From contig LNBW01000032.1 in NCBI GenBank assembly GCA_001567255.1, positions 62,001 through 126,000 on the forward strand: a DNA stretch of 64,000 bases, given 5' to 3'. The position numbers and the translations under genes were made by a program. The notes under the pieces are model-generated. The model saw nothing but the letters and a program-made list of their open reading frames with translations. It had not been told where the DNA came from and ran no database searches. This DNA comes from Bacteroidetes bacterium OLB9. GTDB lineage: Bacteria > Bacteroidota > Bacteroidia > Chitinophagales > Saprospiraceae. Below are positions 55,939-64,000 of this stretch, in pieces (position 1 is the stretch's first letter; each line of letters begins with the position of its first letter).

Positions 55939-57987
55939 ATGAATTGGGCACCATTTCCATATTTCAGAATAGCTCTTGTGTTTTGTGCAGGTATATTTGT
56001 ACAAGAATACTTCGCAGTTAATGGCAATTTTGCCCCCATTTTAGTAGGTCTTTTGATAATCAGCTGGCTTTTATATGAAAGAATAGCTCAAAATATAGCG
56101 CTAAAACCTATCATCAGCGGGATATTTATTTTGACTGTTGTGTTTCTAACTGGGATGATACGCACACAATTAGCTGCATCCAGACTTGACCAATCGATAA
56201 TTTCAGGTGATACTTATAAATATATTTCAGGAACAATCATCGAGCATCTAAAATCCCAGAATACAATAAGATTTCAAATACGCAGCAGTATGCTTGTTAA
56301 TGATAGTATGCAAATACCCGTTGACAATCAACTGATTATTTCATTCAAAATAAATGATTCAATCGCTCAACGCTACAAAAGAGGAGATATTATTTACATC
56401 AAGACAAAACTCAAGAATGTCAAAAGAAATACAAATCCTGATGCTTTTGATTATTCAAAATACCTTAAGTACAAGGGTATTCTTCAAATGGGTTTTGTAC
56501 TCCCTGGAGATCATCATCTTATCAAATCCGGTGGACTCCATTTCTTTCAGCAACTAGCCTCATCTTCAGCTTATTATGCTGAGAAAGTAATTCATCAGTA
56601 TATTCATGATGAACAAGCGATAAGCATAGCAGAAGCCTTACTCATAGGTAAGAAAATAAATATCAGGCCCGAAGTGTATAAAAGTTATGCAGACACTGGG
56701 GCTGTCCATGTACTTTCTGTATCTGGTATGCACGTGGCCATTTTTATAGCTATTTTTATTTATCTTTTTGGCTTATGGAAGAGTCATAATCTAACAATAG
56801 GTATCATTAAAGTTAGCTGTTTACTAATTATTGTGTGGTTTTATGTATTCCTGACTGGCATGTCACCTTCTGTATTTAGGGCTGGTATGATGGTCAGTTT
56901 TTATATCTTAGGCAAAGAGTTATTTCGCAAAGCGAGCACTTACAATATTCTCTCCATCACTGCCATACTCATGCTGATGTATGACCCTTATTATCTGTTT
57001 CAGGTTTCTTTTCAGTTGTCTTTCATCTCTCTTTTGAGTATATTATATTTCCAACCCATCATCGAAAAATGGTGGTATCCGGACAACAAAATACTGAAGT
57101 TTACATGGACGATGGTAAATGTATCCCTTGCCGCTCAGATCCTAATTTTTCCATTTAGCATCTATATATTTCATCAGATGCCACTCAGTTTTGCACTGAG
57201 CAGCATTTTAGCCATCCCATTAGTATCAGTAGTTATTTACCTTGGTACTTTGATGATCATTTTAAGCAGTTTGCCACCTGTCGCCCAATTTCTAGGATGG
57301 ATCATTGAATATTGTATAGTGATAATGAATGCTGGTATAGAGTGGATAAGCTACCTACCCGGTAGTGTAATTCAGAATCTATATATTTCAGATTTGGTAC
57401 TGTTTTTATTAATAATAAGCATCTCCTTATGGATATTGTGGAATGAAACAATGGTAAAATATGCGCTACCATTAGCTGCTTTTGCGCTATTGACTAGTGT
57501 AAGCATAGTAACACTCAATAAAATAAAAGCCTCTGGTCAAAAAGGCATTGTTATTTATGACTTATTTGACATAGATGCAGTTGATGTCGTCAGTGGAAGA
57601 ACTGTTTATAGGTATGTTCCGGAAGGATTCAATGATTTAAGAATGGAGTTTGCATCCACTAATTTCCTACTCAAGCACAGAATTCAGAACATAGATAGCC
57701 TACAATATTATTATGTTGAATGGAGCGATTATTCATTTTTAATTTGGAATGATCACTTATATAATCGACTACTTTTCAAAGAGCAATCTCCTGACATTTT
57801 GTATATTCCCGCAAATACTCGGCTGTCTCCGGAAATTATTTTTAATTATGTATGTTCAGACAAGATTATTCTTAGCCCCAATATGAGACGAAAATATAAA
57901 ACAAAATGGCTAAATTTGCAGGCTGAATTGAATATTCGTATCCATGATATCAAAGAGGATGGTGCTTTTATACATTTTATCCGATAA
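55939..57987 (+). CDS. ComEC/Rec2 family protein
   Basis: A 682-residue polytopic protein. An N-terminal TM pair is followed by a DUF4131-like domain (residues ~25-190) and the Competence domain (~225-500) with VHVLSVSGMHVAIFIAIF and FLTGMSPSVFRAGMM, the family hallmarks. In ComEC it forms the inner-membrane channel for single-stranded DNA uptake. The last ~170 residues contain no HxHxDH metallo-beta-lactamase motif, which is common in Bacteroidota members. It is ten bases before the MscS gene. Confidence 0.9.
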   Translation: MNWAPFPYFRIALVFCAGIFVQEYFAVNGNFAPILVGLLIISWLLYERIAQNIALKPIISGIFILTVVFLTGMIRTQLAASRLDQSIISGDTYKYISGTIIEHLKSQNTIRFQIRSSMLVNDSMQIPVDNQLIISFKINDSIAQRYKRGDIIYIKTKLKNVKRNTNPDAFDYSKYLKYKGILQMGFVLPGDHHLIKSGGLHFFQQLASSSAYYAEKVIHQYIHDEQAISIAEALLIGKKINIRPEVYKSYADTGAVHVLSVSGMHVAIFIAIFIYLFGLWKSHNLTIGIIKVSCLLIIVWFYVFLTGMSPSVFRAGMMVSFYILGKELFRKASTYNILSITAILMLMYDPYYLFQVSFQLSFISLLSILYFQPIIEKWWYPDNKILKFTWTMVNVSLAAQILIFPFSIYIFHQMPLSFALSSILAIPLVSVVIYLGTLMIILSSLPPVAQFLGWIIEYCIVIMNAGIEWISYLPGSVIQNLYISDLVLFLLIISISLWILWNETMVKYALPLAAFALLTSVSIVTLNKIKASGQKGIVIYDLFDIDAVDVVSGRTVYRYVPEGFNDLRMEFASTNFLLKHRIQNIDSLQYYYVEWSDYSFLIWNDHLYNRLLFKEQSPDILYIPANTRLSPEIIFNYVCSDKIILSPNMRRKYKTKWLNLQAELNIRIHDIKEDGAFIHFIR

Positions 57988-57996
57988 ATTAAACAG

Positions 57997-58867
57997 ATGG
58001 GATACATCACTATAAAATATATTATACGTCTCTCCTTACTCGCTGGCCTTATTTACTTGAGACAACTCGCCGAAGTCAACGAAAAACTTTTGAATAATAC
58101 ATTCAGTATTATCCACAGTGTGCTGACATTTTTTTATTTTTTTGACAATAATCAATATTGTTACTTCCATTTTGGTCATGGTGTACCGACTCAGGAAGAA
58201 TATCCCTTACAAATTTACAGACAACGTCATCAATGGTATCAACAACCTCTATTACCTAATTGTCACCTTTGGTGTGATTCTCATGATATTAGGATTCTGG
58301 GATATAGAAATCAAAGATTTGTTGACATCACTGAGTATCGTGGCAGCTGCGCTAGCTATTATTTCAAAGGAATATGTCAATAGTATAATAAGTGGAATCA
58401 TCATCAGTTTTTCGAAAGAAATCAACATTGATGATTATGTTAAAATTAGTGGCCATAAAGGAAAAATCATTGATATTACTTTGACAAAAATATCGTTACT
58501 CAACGATGATGATGATATCATCTATATACCTAATGATAAGGTCTATCAATCAGAGGTGATCAATTATACTAAAAAGGAATTAAAGAAAGTAAGTGTAGAT
58601 TTTGAGTTGGATGCTAAGTATCACACCACTATCGAAATGCTGGAAGCAAAACTTATCGATGCGCTTAAGGACTACAAAGAATATATCGAAGATGACTCAT
58701 TTAATATCAAAATTGTCAATCTGTACCACGACTATCTTTCACTAAAATTTCAGTATAAACTTAAAGAAGTAAATAGGGAAGCAGAGCGAATGATCCGAAG
58801 AAAAACGATCAGGGTAATAGCTAATTCTATCAAAGAAAATGAGATTGAAAAATCAAAAAATTCTTGA
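57997..58867 (+). CDS. Mechanosensitive ion channel of the MscS family; one +1 indel in paired T7 runs
   Basis: The ATG at 57997 opens a frame with TM helix 1 (KYIIRLSLLAGLIYL), a helix containing SVLTFFYFL, and then is lost at two neighbouring T7 runs (58129-58143). Removing one T continues as LTIINIVTSILVMVYRLRKN, and then the MscS core: pore helix SIVAAALAIISKEYVNSIISG, the beta domain DYVKISGHKGKIIDITLTKISL and IPNDKVYQSEVINYTK. The corrected length is 289 residues. It gives turgor-driven release of solutes at the inner membrane. It is likely co-transcribed with comEC. Confidence 0.85.
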
Positions 58868-58965
58868 AAAATTTTGCCATATTTAAATTCTATTTAATAT
58901 TTGTACTTTATTTTACATTAAAACCATTGATATTTTAAACTAAATTAGATCGTTGTCATTTTGTC

Positions 58966-59155
58966 ATGAAAAGCAATAGACCAAAAAAGTTTCAAAAAAG
59001 ATCATTTTGAAGAAGGGGAGAATTTTCCTCAAAAAGCCCCTAAGAAAAAAATGGCTCCTGCCGATTCAAAGGTAAATTTAAAATCAAAAAAATTCTGGAA
59101 AGATATATATGAAGAAGAAGAGGATGAGATTGAAAGATTCATCAGAAAAAGTTAA
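58966..59155 (+). CDS. Small charged hypothetical protein (62 residues); one +1 indel in an A6 run
   Basis: The ATG at 58966 encodes MKSNRPK and the frame would stop after 14 codons. Removing one A from the A6 at 58982-58987 gives KSFKKDHFEEGENFPQKAP, then a linker with lysines and an acidic end (FWKDIYEEEEDEIERFIRKS), stop at 59155. The result is a coherent 62-residue protein with a basic N-terminus and an amphipathic acidic helix. No family was recognised. The fix relies on the same kind of +1 run found in nine other genes, which is the main support. Confidence 0.5.
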
Positions 59156-59283
59156 ATAATATCTTCTCATTACAAAATATTCAAGGGTAAACCCCTAATT
59201 TTCATAGTTTTTATAATTTTTTCATTAGAAATATGTAACATTTCCATATTTTTAACGTCTATATTATATAAACATTATAACCC

Positions 59284-59397
59284 ATGAATATTTTTTGGAA
59301 AAAGACCCGTCTTTTTTTCGAAAGGCTATTTAGTCGATCGAAAAGGGTAATCACTTTTCCTCAGGAGGAAGAGCATGATTTATTTATTGGAGTTTAA
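59284..59397 (+). CDS. Possible very small protein (37 residues)
   Basis: An uninterrupted ATG-to-TAA frame encodes a basic, aromatic N-terminus (MNIFWKKTRLFFERLF), then SRSKRVITFPQEEEHDLFIGV. The cationic half followed by an acidic tail resembles membrane-associated small proteins. It lies between the small charged ORF and a strong terminator at 59451-59491, which supports transcription of this segment. Homologues were not recognised. Confidence 0.4.
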   Translation: MNIFWKKTRLFFERLFSRSKRVITFPQEEEHDLFIGV

Positions 59398-59450
59398 TCA
59401 GTTAATGTACCTAGTACCCCCCAAAATTAGCTGATAGCTCTAGAGATTTA

Positions 59451-59496
59451 AAAGTCAGAATGTTTCCAGTCTTGGTTTCCATTCTGACTTTTTTTA
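59451..59496 (+). terminator. Rho-independent terminator
   Basis: AAAGTCAGAATG (59451-59462) is the exact inverse of CATTCTGACTTT (59480-59491), ending in TTTTTTTATTT. It serves the plus-strand small ORFs and, with the A tract on the other side, possibly the convergent lipoprotein gene. Confidence 0.85.
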
Positions 59497-59516
59497 TTTG
59501 AATCGATATTTAAAAT

Positions 59517-59942
59517 TTATTGACCACTCGATGTATCCAAAGGAGCGAGATAAAGCGATGCTTCGCTCATGGCTATCTTCATTTTTTCAGCAACCAGCTC
59601 AATATTAACTTTTTCATTTTTCAAATAAGCTTCTTGTTCATTGACTTGCTCAGGCAGTTTAAACATAGCCATCCATGACATCATCGCTTCATCTGCTTCT
59701 TCTAGCTTCTTGATTTTCTCATCCACTTCAGCTGCATTTTGGTCTGTCCTGATGGCCGTTAACTGCTTTTTCAATTCATGAATTTTAGACATTTGAGGCA
59801 TCACTGCATCGTGTATCTCCATGACTTGTTCATATAATGGTGATTCAGTTCCATCCTTTACGGTTTCTTGTGCTGGTTGAGTTGCCTCATTTTTACATCC
59901 TATGATCAAGAATGTTGAGAGGAAAAAAATTACATATCTCAT
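59517..59942 (-). CDS. Conserved Bacteroidota lipoprotein (viral A-type inclusion protein-like)
   Basis: A 141-residue lipoprotein with lipobox FLIIGC (Cys16). The mature protein is helical: YEQVMEIHDAVMPQMSKIHELKKQL, then a coiled-coil LEEADEAMMSWMAMFKLPEQ. This pattern (V.VHDEVMP.M..I..LK..L and MM.WM..F) marks a Bacteroidota family usually labelled viral A-type inclusion protein for no good functional reason. Its role is unknown. Confidence 0.75.
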   Translation of the reverse strand: MRYVIFFLSTFLIIGCKNEATQPAQETVKDGTESPLYEQVMEIHDAVMPQMSKIHELKKQLTAIRTDQNAAEVDEKIKKLEEADEAMMSWMAMFKLPEQVNEQEAYLKNEKVNIELVAEKMKIAMSEASLYLAPLDTSSGQ

Positions 59943-60169
59943 TTTAAAAAATTATTTTCTGCAAAGCTATCAATTTAAACCGATATGAGTTACAGCATAT
60001 ATCATTTTTGTTTTTTGAATATAACGGAATTAATGCCCAATGGCCAATCACCTGACTCAAAGTGCCATAAATAAATCAATAAATCAATAAAATATAAATA
60101 TGTTGTGGTGCCAAACCTAAATATTATTTTGCAGTCTTACATAAAATCTAAGCCTTTTCTAATCAAATA

Positions 60170-60203
60170 TTTGATAAGCAAGATTTATGATATATTAATT
60201 TTG
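60170..60203 (+). promoter_or_regulatory. Promoter of the TonB-dependent receptor gene
   Basis: TAATTTTG (60196-60203) fits the -7 TAnnTTTG box, and TTTG (60170-60173) lies 26 bases upstream, the usual -33 spacing. It ends 32 bases before the receptor start. This is the best-matching promoter in the window. No Fur-like site was identified. Confidence 0.6.
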
Positions 60204-60235
60204 CGGATATTAAATAATGATCTAAAATAATTTTC

Positions 60236-62887
60236 ATGAGTAAATCACGACTAATTCTGATGTTTCTAATGGTGGCTATGTATGCTGTCAATGTCATTGC
60301 GCAGGAATACACCATCAAAGGTAAAATTACAGACATGTATAATCAACCACTTCCTGCTGTCATGGTATCCAATCAGCAAAATGTATTGAATTATACCGAT
60401 GAGCATGGCAATTTTTCTTTTGAATCTCAAAGAGGTATCAATAAGATATATATTAAGTATCTAGGTATGCAGGATTCTGTAGTGACGGTTAATGTCACGA
60501 ATTCAGATATAAATTTGGGCAATATCCGACTAAAAGAGCTAGGCACTATTCTTAAGGAAGTGAGTGTAAATACCACTTCGATGCCCTATAAAAGCGGCAT
60601 TCAGGGCACCAACTACTATGTCAACCCTCTGACAATGAAAAGAGTGCAACCCATTTCTACAGAAGAGATGCTAAAAGCACTACCTGGAGTAAATGTTTTG
60701 TCCGACATGGGGATATCAAACCGACTCAACGTAAGTATTCGAGGGTCATGGAACCGAAGGTCTGAAAAAATTCTTATCATGGAAGATGGTGCTCCTATAT
60801 CTCCTGCACCTTATACTGCTCCCGGAGTTTATTACAATCCGATTAGTGATCGAATTTCAGGCATTGAGGTGCTGACTGGAGCTGATTTGCTGAGATATGG
60901 TCCAAATAATATGTTTGGCATGATTAATTACAATACGCCTAAACCACCTCAGCGGCCTGCTCTAAAGGCAAAAATCACCGGAGGGCAGAGAGGTTATTTC
61001 ACAGGACTCATGTCTTATGGTGGTACCTGGGATAGAGTAGGGGCTCAAATCGAGGGTGTATTTAAAAAATTTGATGGATTTACGGATAATTCTTCCGTTC
61101 AAATGATTAACCTTAATGCAAAAGTGTATGCCCAGCTTGCAGATAATCAGTCTTTATTTTTTAAAGTGAGTGGACAATTTGAAGATAATCAGGCTACACT
61201 TAGTTCTATGACACCATATACTTTTTCAATAGATCCTACTAAGCATCCATTTGATGCAGACCGCTTTACTATGCACAGATATGGTATGGATATCATTCAC
61301 AAATACACACCGGATGATAATTCTTCCTTTACAAGCAGAATTTTTGCCTCTGATTTTGCACGAGACTGGTGGAGACAAGTCAGTACGGTTATAAAAGCTG
61401 CTGATGTCAGACAATATGTAGGAGAAGAGATTTTTTCAGAAAAGTACAAGTATCTTGAAGGTAGATCTTTTACCGATGAAGATTATGTGAGAGTGGGCAA
61501 AATCAACAGCAAAGGTAGAGAATCAACAACAGACAGTCGATGGAATTTTACTGTTGCATCTTTTGATGAAACATACGAACACACATTCAAGGGTGATGGA
61601 TGGAAAAACAATATTGAAGTACAGGCAAAGTTATATAAGGAAACTTATATCGATAGAGTACTTGCTGCAGATTCGTCAAGGTGGGCTAGAACTGGTAGAT
61701 TTACAACAGACCTTCAGTATTCTCTTTATTCGATATCAGGTTATTTAAGAAATCAGTTTACTTATGGGAATCTGGATATTATTCCTATTTTTAGACTCGA
61801 AAATGTGCACATGTTCAGAACTGATAATATTGCTAATGCTAACAACCCAAATCTGACTTCAGATGAAGGAAATGACAGAGCCAATAGCTATACTATTTTT
61901 CAGCCAGGTATAACATTATCTTATCAAAAAAGCAATATGAAATGGTTTGGAAGTATATATAAGGGATATATTGCTCCATCTAAATACTACGGCTTCCTAG
62001 TTGAGAGAGATGGCGTACTTGTCAATCCACTTTCACCTGAAGAACTCAGCAATATTAAGCCAGAAGTAAGCATCAATGCAGAGTTAGGGGTGAGAGGCAA
62101 TATTTATAAAAATATAATAGGAGGTCAAATCGCTGTGTACAATAATGAAATCAGTAATTTTTACCTTGCAGGATGGAATGAATTTTTTGACAAACTTGCA
62201 AATATTCGCTTAAGAGGAGCTGAATTGGCTCTAAATATTGATTTGATGCCTAATAATCATGTACATAGTCTAAGTATTCAACCGAGTGTGACACTAATTA
62301 GTTCAAAAGTTAAGTCAGGAGAACTAGTGGACAGACACTTGTTTACACAAATCAAGCACACACAAGCTACTAAACAAGAAATGGTTGATAAGGCTAATTC
62401 TAATCCCGGTGGTTACGCATTTTATGTAAAAAACAGTGAAGGTAAGGAAGAATTGCTCGATTATCCGATTAGTGTGGACCAAATAGGTAATGTAGTGAAG
62501 ACAGTCTATAAATTTGGTAAAGGTGGAATAGAAAATGGCGAAACACCAAATACCCCTAAATTTTCATATTCTGTCAATGCTGATTATGGATATAAAAAAT
62601 TCAATTTTGGACTAACATATAACTACGTATCTAATCAGTTTAGTGAATTTGCTAATTTTGTTAACGAATCCGGAGATGGTGGACTTGGCCAAGTAAAGGC
62701 ATTTTCCACTATAGATGCCAACTTAAATTATGACTTTAACCTTAGTTCTGTAAGATGCAGCTTTTTCGTCGTAGGCAAAAACTTAACAAATCAAGTTGTC
62801 GTAGGCTCAAGGCTCAATAGAGGTCAGTCAGGTATTATGCCTACAGGATGGCGTCAGATCAACAGCGGAATTATCCTCGAGTTTTAA
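60236..62887 (+). CDS. TonB-dependent outer-membrane receptor, FecA-like
   Basis: An 883-residue receptor. A signal peptide (to about residue 22) is followed by a carboxypeptidase-regulatory-like domain (~24-100; GKITDMYNQPLPAVMVSN), the plug (~130-245; ISTEEMLKALPGVNVL, NVSIRGSWNRRSEKILIMEDG, IEVLTGADLLRYGPNNMFGMINY), and a 22-stranded barrel to the end (NSGIILEF, terminal Phe). The plug resembles ferric citrate-type receptors. No SusD partner is adjacent, so it is more likely a metal-chelate than a glycan importer. Substrate unknown. Confidence 0.88.
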   Translation: MSKSRLILMFLMVAMYAVNVIAQEYTIKGKITDMYNQPLPAVMVSNQQNVLNYTDEHGNFSFESQRGINKIYIKYLGMQDSVVTVNVTNSDINLGNIRLKELGTILKEVSVNTTSMPYKSGIQGTNYYVNPLTMKRVQPISTEEMLKALPGVNVLSDMGISNRLNVSIRGSWNRRSEKILIMEDGAPISPAPYTAPGVYYNPISDRISGIEVLTGADLLRYGPNNMFGMINYNTPKPPQRPALKAKITGGQRGYFTGLMSYGGTWDRVGAQIEGVFKKFDGFTDNSSVQMINLNAKVYAQLADNQSLFFKVSGQFEDNQATLSSMTPYTFSIDPTKHPFDADRFTMHRYGMDIIHKYTPDDNSSFTSRIFASDFARDWWRQVSTVIKAADVRQYVGEEIFSEKYKYLEGRSFTDEDYVRVGKINSKGRESTTDSRWNFTVASFDETYEHTFKGDGWKNNIEVQAKLYKETYIDRVLAADSSRWARTGRFTTDLQYSLYSISGYLRNQFTYGNLDIIPIFRLENVHMFRTDNIANANNPNLTSDEGNDRANSYTIFQPGITLSYQKSNMKWFGSIYKGYIAPSKYYGFLVERDGVLVNPLSPEELSNIKPEVSINAELGVRGNIYKNIIGGQIAVYNNEISNFYLAGWNEFFDKLANIRLRGAELALNIDLMPNNHVHSLSIQPSVTLISSKVKSGELVDRHLFTQIKHTQATKQEMVDKANSNPGGYAFYVKNSEGKEELLDYPISVDQIGNVVKTVYKFGKGGIENGETPNTPKFSYSVNADYGYKKFNFGLTYNYVSNQFSEFANFVNESGDGGLGQVKAFSTIDANLNYDFNLSSVRCSFFVVGKNLTNQVVVGSRLNRGQSGIMPTGWRQINSGIILEF

Positions 62888-63110
62888 TCTGTGATTTTGA
62901 TGTGTAATAAACGTTATTCACAAAGTAATTTGACAATTTTGGGTTAATTTAATGGAATGTTTGATCAAATGTTTTATTTCAGCGACAATCTTTACACAAT
63001 CCACATCACTAAACATCTCAATATAGATCGGATAGGGGCGAAAGTACATGTTGTAGAGCGAAACAAACCATCAAATATTCTTGGTTGAATAGAAGTTTCT
63101 ATGAAAATGG

Positions 63111-63146
63111 ATGGGAATTATCTTTTTAAAAAAAGGTAATTCCCAT
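63111..63146. terminator. Long hairpin in the gap between the receptor gene and the symporter gene
   Basis: ATGGGAATTA (63111-63120) pairs exactly with TAATTCCCAT (63137-63146); the loop contains a further self-complementary TTTTTAAAAAAA. It lies 28 bases past the end of the minus-strand symporter gene and about 220 bases past the receptor gene, where transcripts converge. A terminator or stable 3' end is likely, although the T tract is internal rather than trailing. Confidence 0.45.
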
Positions 63147-63174
63147 CAAACTGCAAACCTTATATTAATGCATT

Positions 63175-64000
63175 CTACCAAAAAATGATGTATATCAAAG
63201 CTACGAGTGCAATTACCACCACAGATAAAAAGTTAAACAAGAAATTGGTCTTGAATAACTTTCTTTCATAAATGATAGCTTTAGGGTCGTCACCTTTATT
63301 TTCCATCATGGAGATAATTATCATCATGAGAGAGATCAGTAAAAAGCAGTAACCCATTCGATCCAGAAAAGGTACACCCGGTGTAAGAAATTTGAAAGCT
63401 ACCGAAAGCGGGATAGCTAGGATAACTCCTGCTAAAGCAGCATTCGTTGAGGTTCTGCGCCAGAACAACCCGAGCACAAAAATAGCTAGACGCCCGGACT
63501 GATAAAGCCAGTGTATTCCTGAATATATTGAAAAGCCTGCTCAAGGTTGCCTAATTGTGGAGCGATGATCATTCCCACTATGATGAAGATTAGGGACGAC
63601 CACTTACCCACTTTTACCAGTTGCTTCTCTTGTGACGGAGTTAATTTTTGAGCTAAATTATCAGGAGTATCTTCATCTGTACTATTAACTTTCATGACCA
63701 GTGGCTTGTATAAGTCTAGTGAGAAAATCGTGGCAGCACTATTGACGATAGAGGCGATTGAAGAACCTATCGCAGCTATCAAGGCCGCAAGAGCAATCCC
63801 TTTAAACCCTACACCAACATAATTGCTAATGACCCATGGATAGGCTTCGTCAGGTTTGCTGATATCAGCACCTAGCACATAAGCTGCGATACCGGGAATC
63901 ACTACAATCAAAGGTAAGATCACCTTTATCAGTGCCGCCGAAGCCGTTCCTACCTGCGATTCTTCTAGACTTTTGCATGCGAGTGAACGCTGTATAATGT
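63175..64000 (-). CDS. Sodium:solute symporter (SSS family), partial; one missing base
   Basis: The gene enters from the right edge as QRSLACKSLEESQVGTASAALIKVILPLIVVIPGIAAYVLG, typical of SGLT/putP-like symporters. It continues through ALAALIAAIGSSIASIVNSAATIFSLDLY to FISPGV, where the frame stops near 63487. Inserting one base near 63487-63492 gives PGV-LAIFVLGLFWRRTSTNAALAGVI, the normal next helix, and the gene ends at 63175 after two more TM helices. The visible part is about 275 residues. The missing base is the only -1 change found, all other frame breaks in this window being +1. The substrate cannot be told from this part. Confidence 0.85.

Noticed and set aside
60061..60110. Tandem AATAAATC-like repeats upstream of the TonB receptor
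   Set aside because: Only two to three imperfect units of low complexity; consistent with AT-rich composition rather than a defined operator.

Overview
The window is AT-rich DNA from a member of the Bacteroidota, most likely Saprospiria or a relative. Evidence: several upstream regions carry TAnnTTTG boxes typical of Bacteroidota promoters; two secreted proteins end in type IX secretion sorting domains (one type A, one type B); there are SprB and HYR-like repeats and a dockerin-like tail seen in Saprospiraceae; and there is a TonB-dependent receptor, DUF4252 behind an ECF sigma/anti-sigma pair, and an AraC regulator with an HMA domain. No rRNA, tRNA, CRISPR array, prophage or complete insertion sequence was seen. 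Most of the window is ordinary chromosome.

Layout. 1-1.7 kb: start of a secreted dockerin-like protein (minus strand, runs off the edge), a possible small structured RNA, and a scar with nested inverted repeats and the decayed C-terminus of a tyrosine recombinase. 1.7-7.6 kb: Tat-exported glycosylasparaginase, SRP GTPase ffh, a T9SS thioredoxin/SprB protein, shikimate kinase. 7.6-11.2 kb: DUF4252/anti-sigma/ECF sigma operon, rhomboid protease, methyltransferase. 11.5-17.5 kb: a 2,005-residue alpha-2-macroglobulin with no thioester motif. 17.6-29 kb: small membrane protein, outer-membrane barrel, FtsX/MacB-type permease, PLP enzyme coupled to glmM, NitT/TauT-type ABC permease and ATPase, VWA protein, CPA2 antiporter. 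29-37 kb: nitrobindin-like protein, DsbA-like protein, dodecin, lipoate ligase, two-component system, rhodanese-like and TlpA-like proteins, MgtE. 37-40.6 kb: copper module (small HMA protein, CopA, HMA-AraC regulator). 40.7-46.6 kb: hydrolase, META lipoprotein, NAD salvage pair pncB-pncA, SMUG2-like glycosylase coupled to DUF488, MgtC and an ArsR-type C-terminal domain. 46.7-55.8 kb: a 3,033-residue T9SS adhesin-like protein. 55.9-64 kb: ComEC, MscS channel, two very small ORFs, a lipoprotein, a TonB-dependent receptor and a partial sodium:solute symporter.

The strongest window-wide pattern is a set of single-base disruptions. Ten genes are each restored to a full, family-like reading frame by removing one base from an A or T run (two runs in the glycosylasparaginase). 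All eleven changes are +1. One further gene at the right edge needs one base added. The simplest reading is homopolymer over-calling in the assembly; transcriptional slippage is the biological alternative. The affected genes are annotated here at their corrected full extents, including a dodecin and a 62-residue protein that would otherwise be missed.
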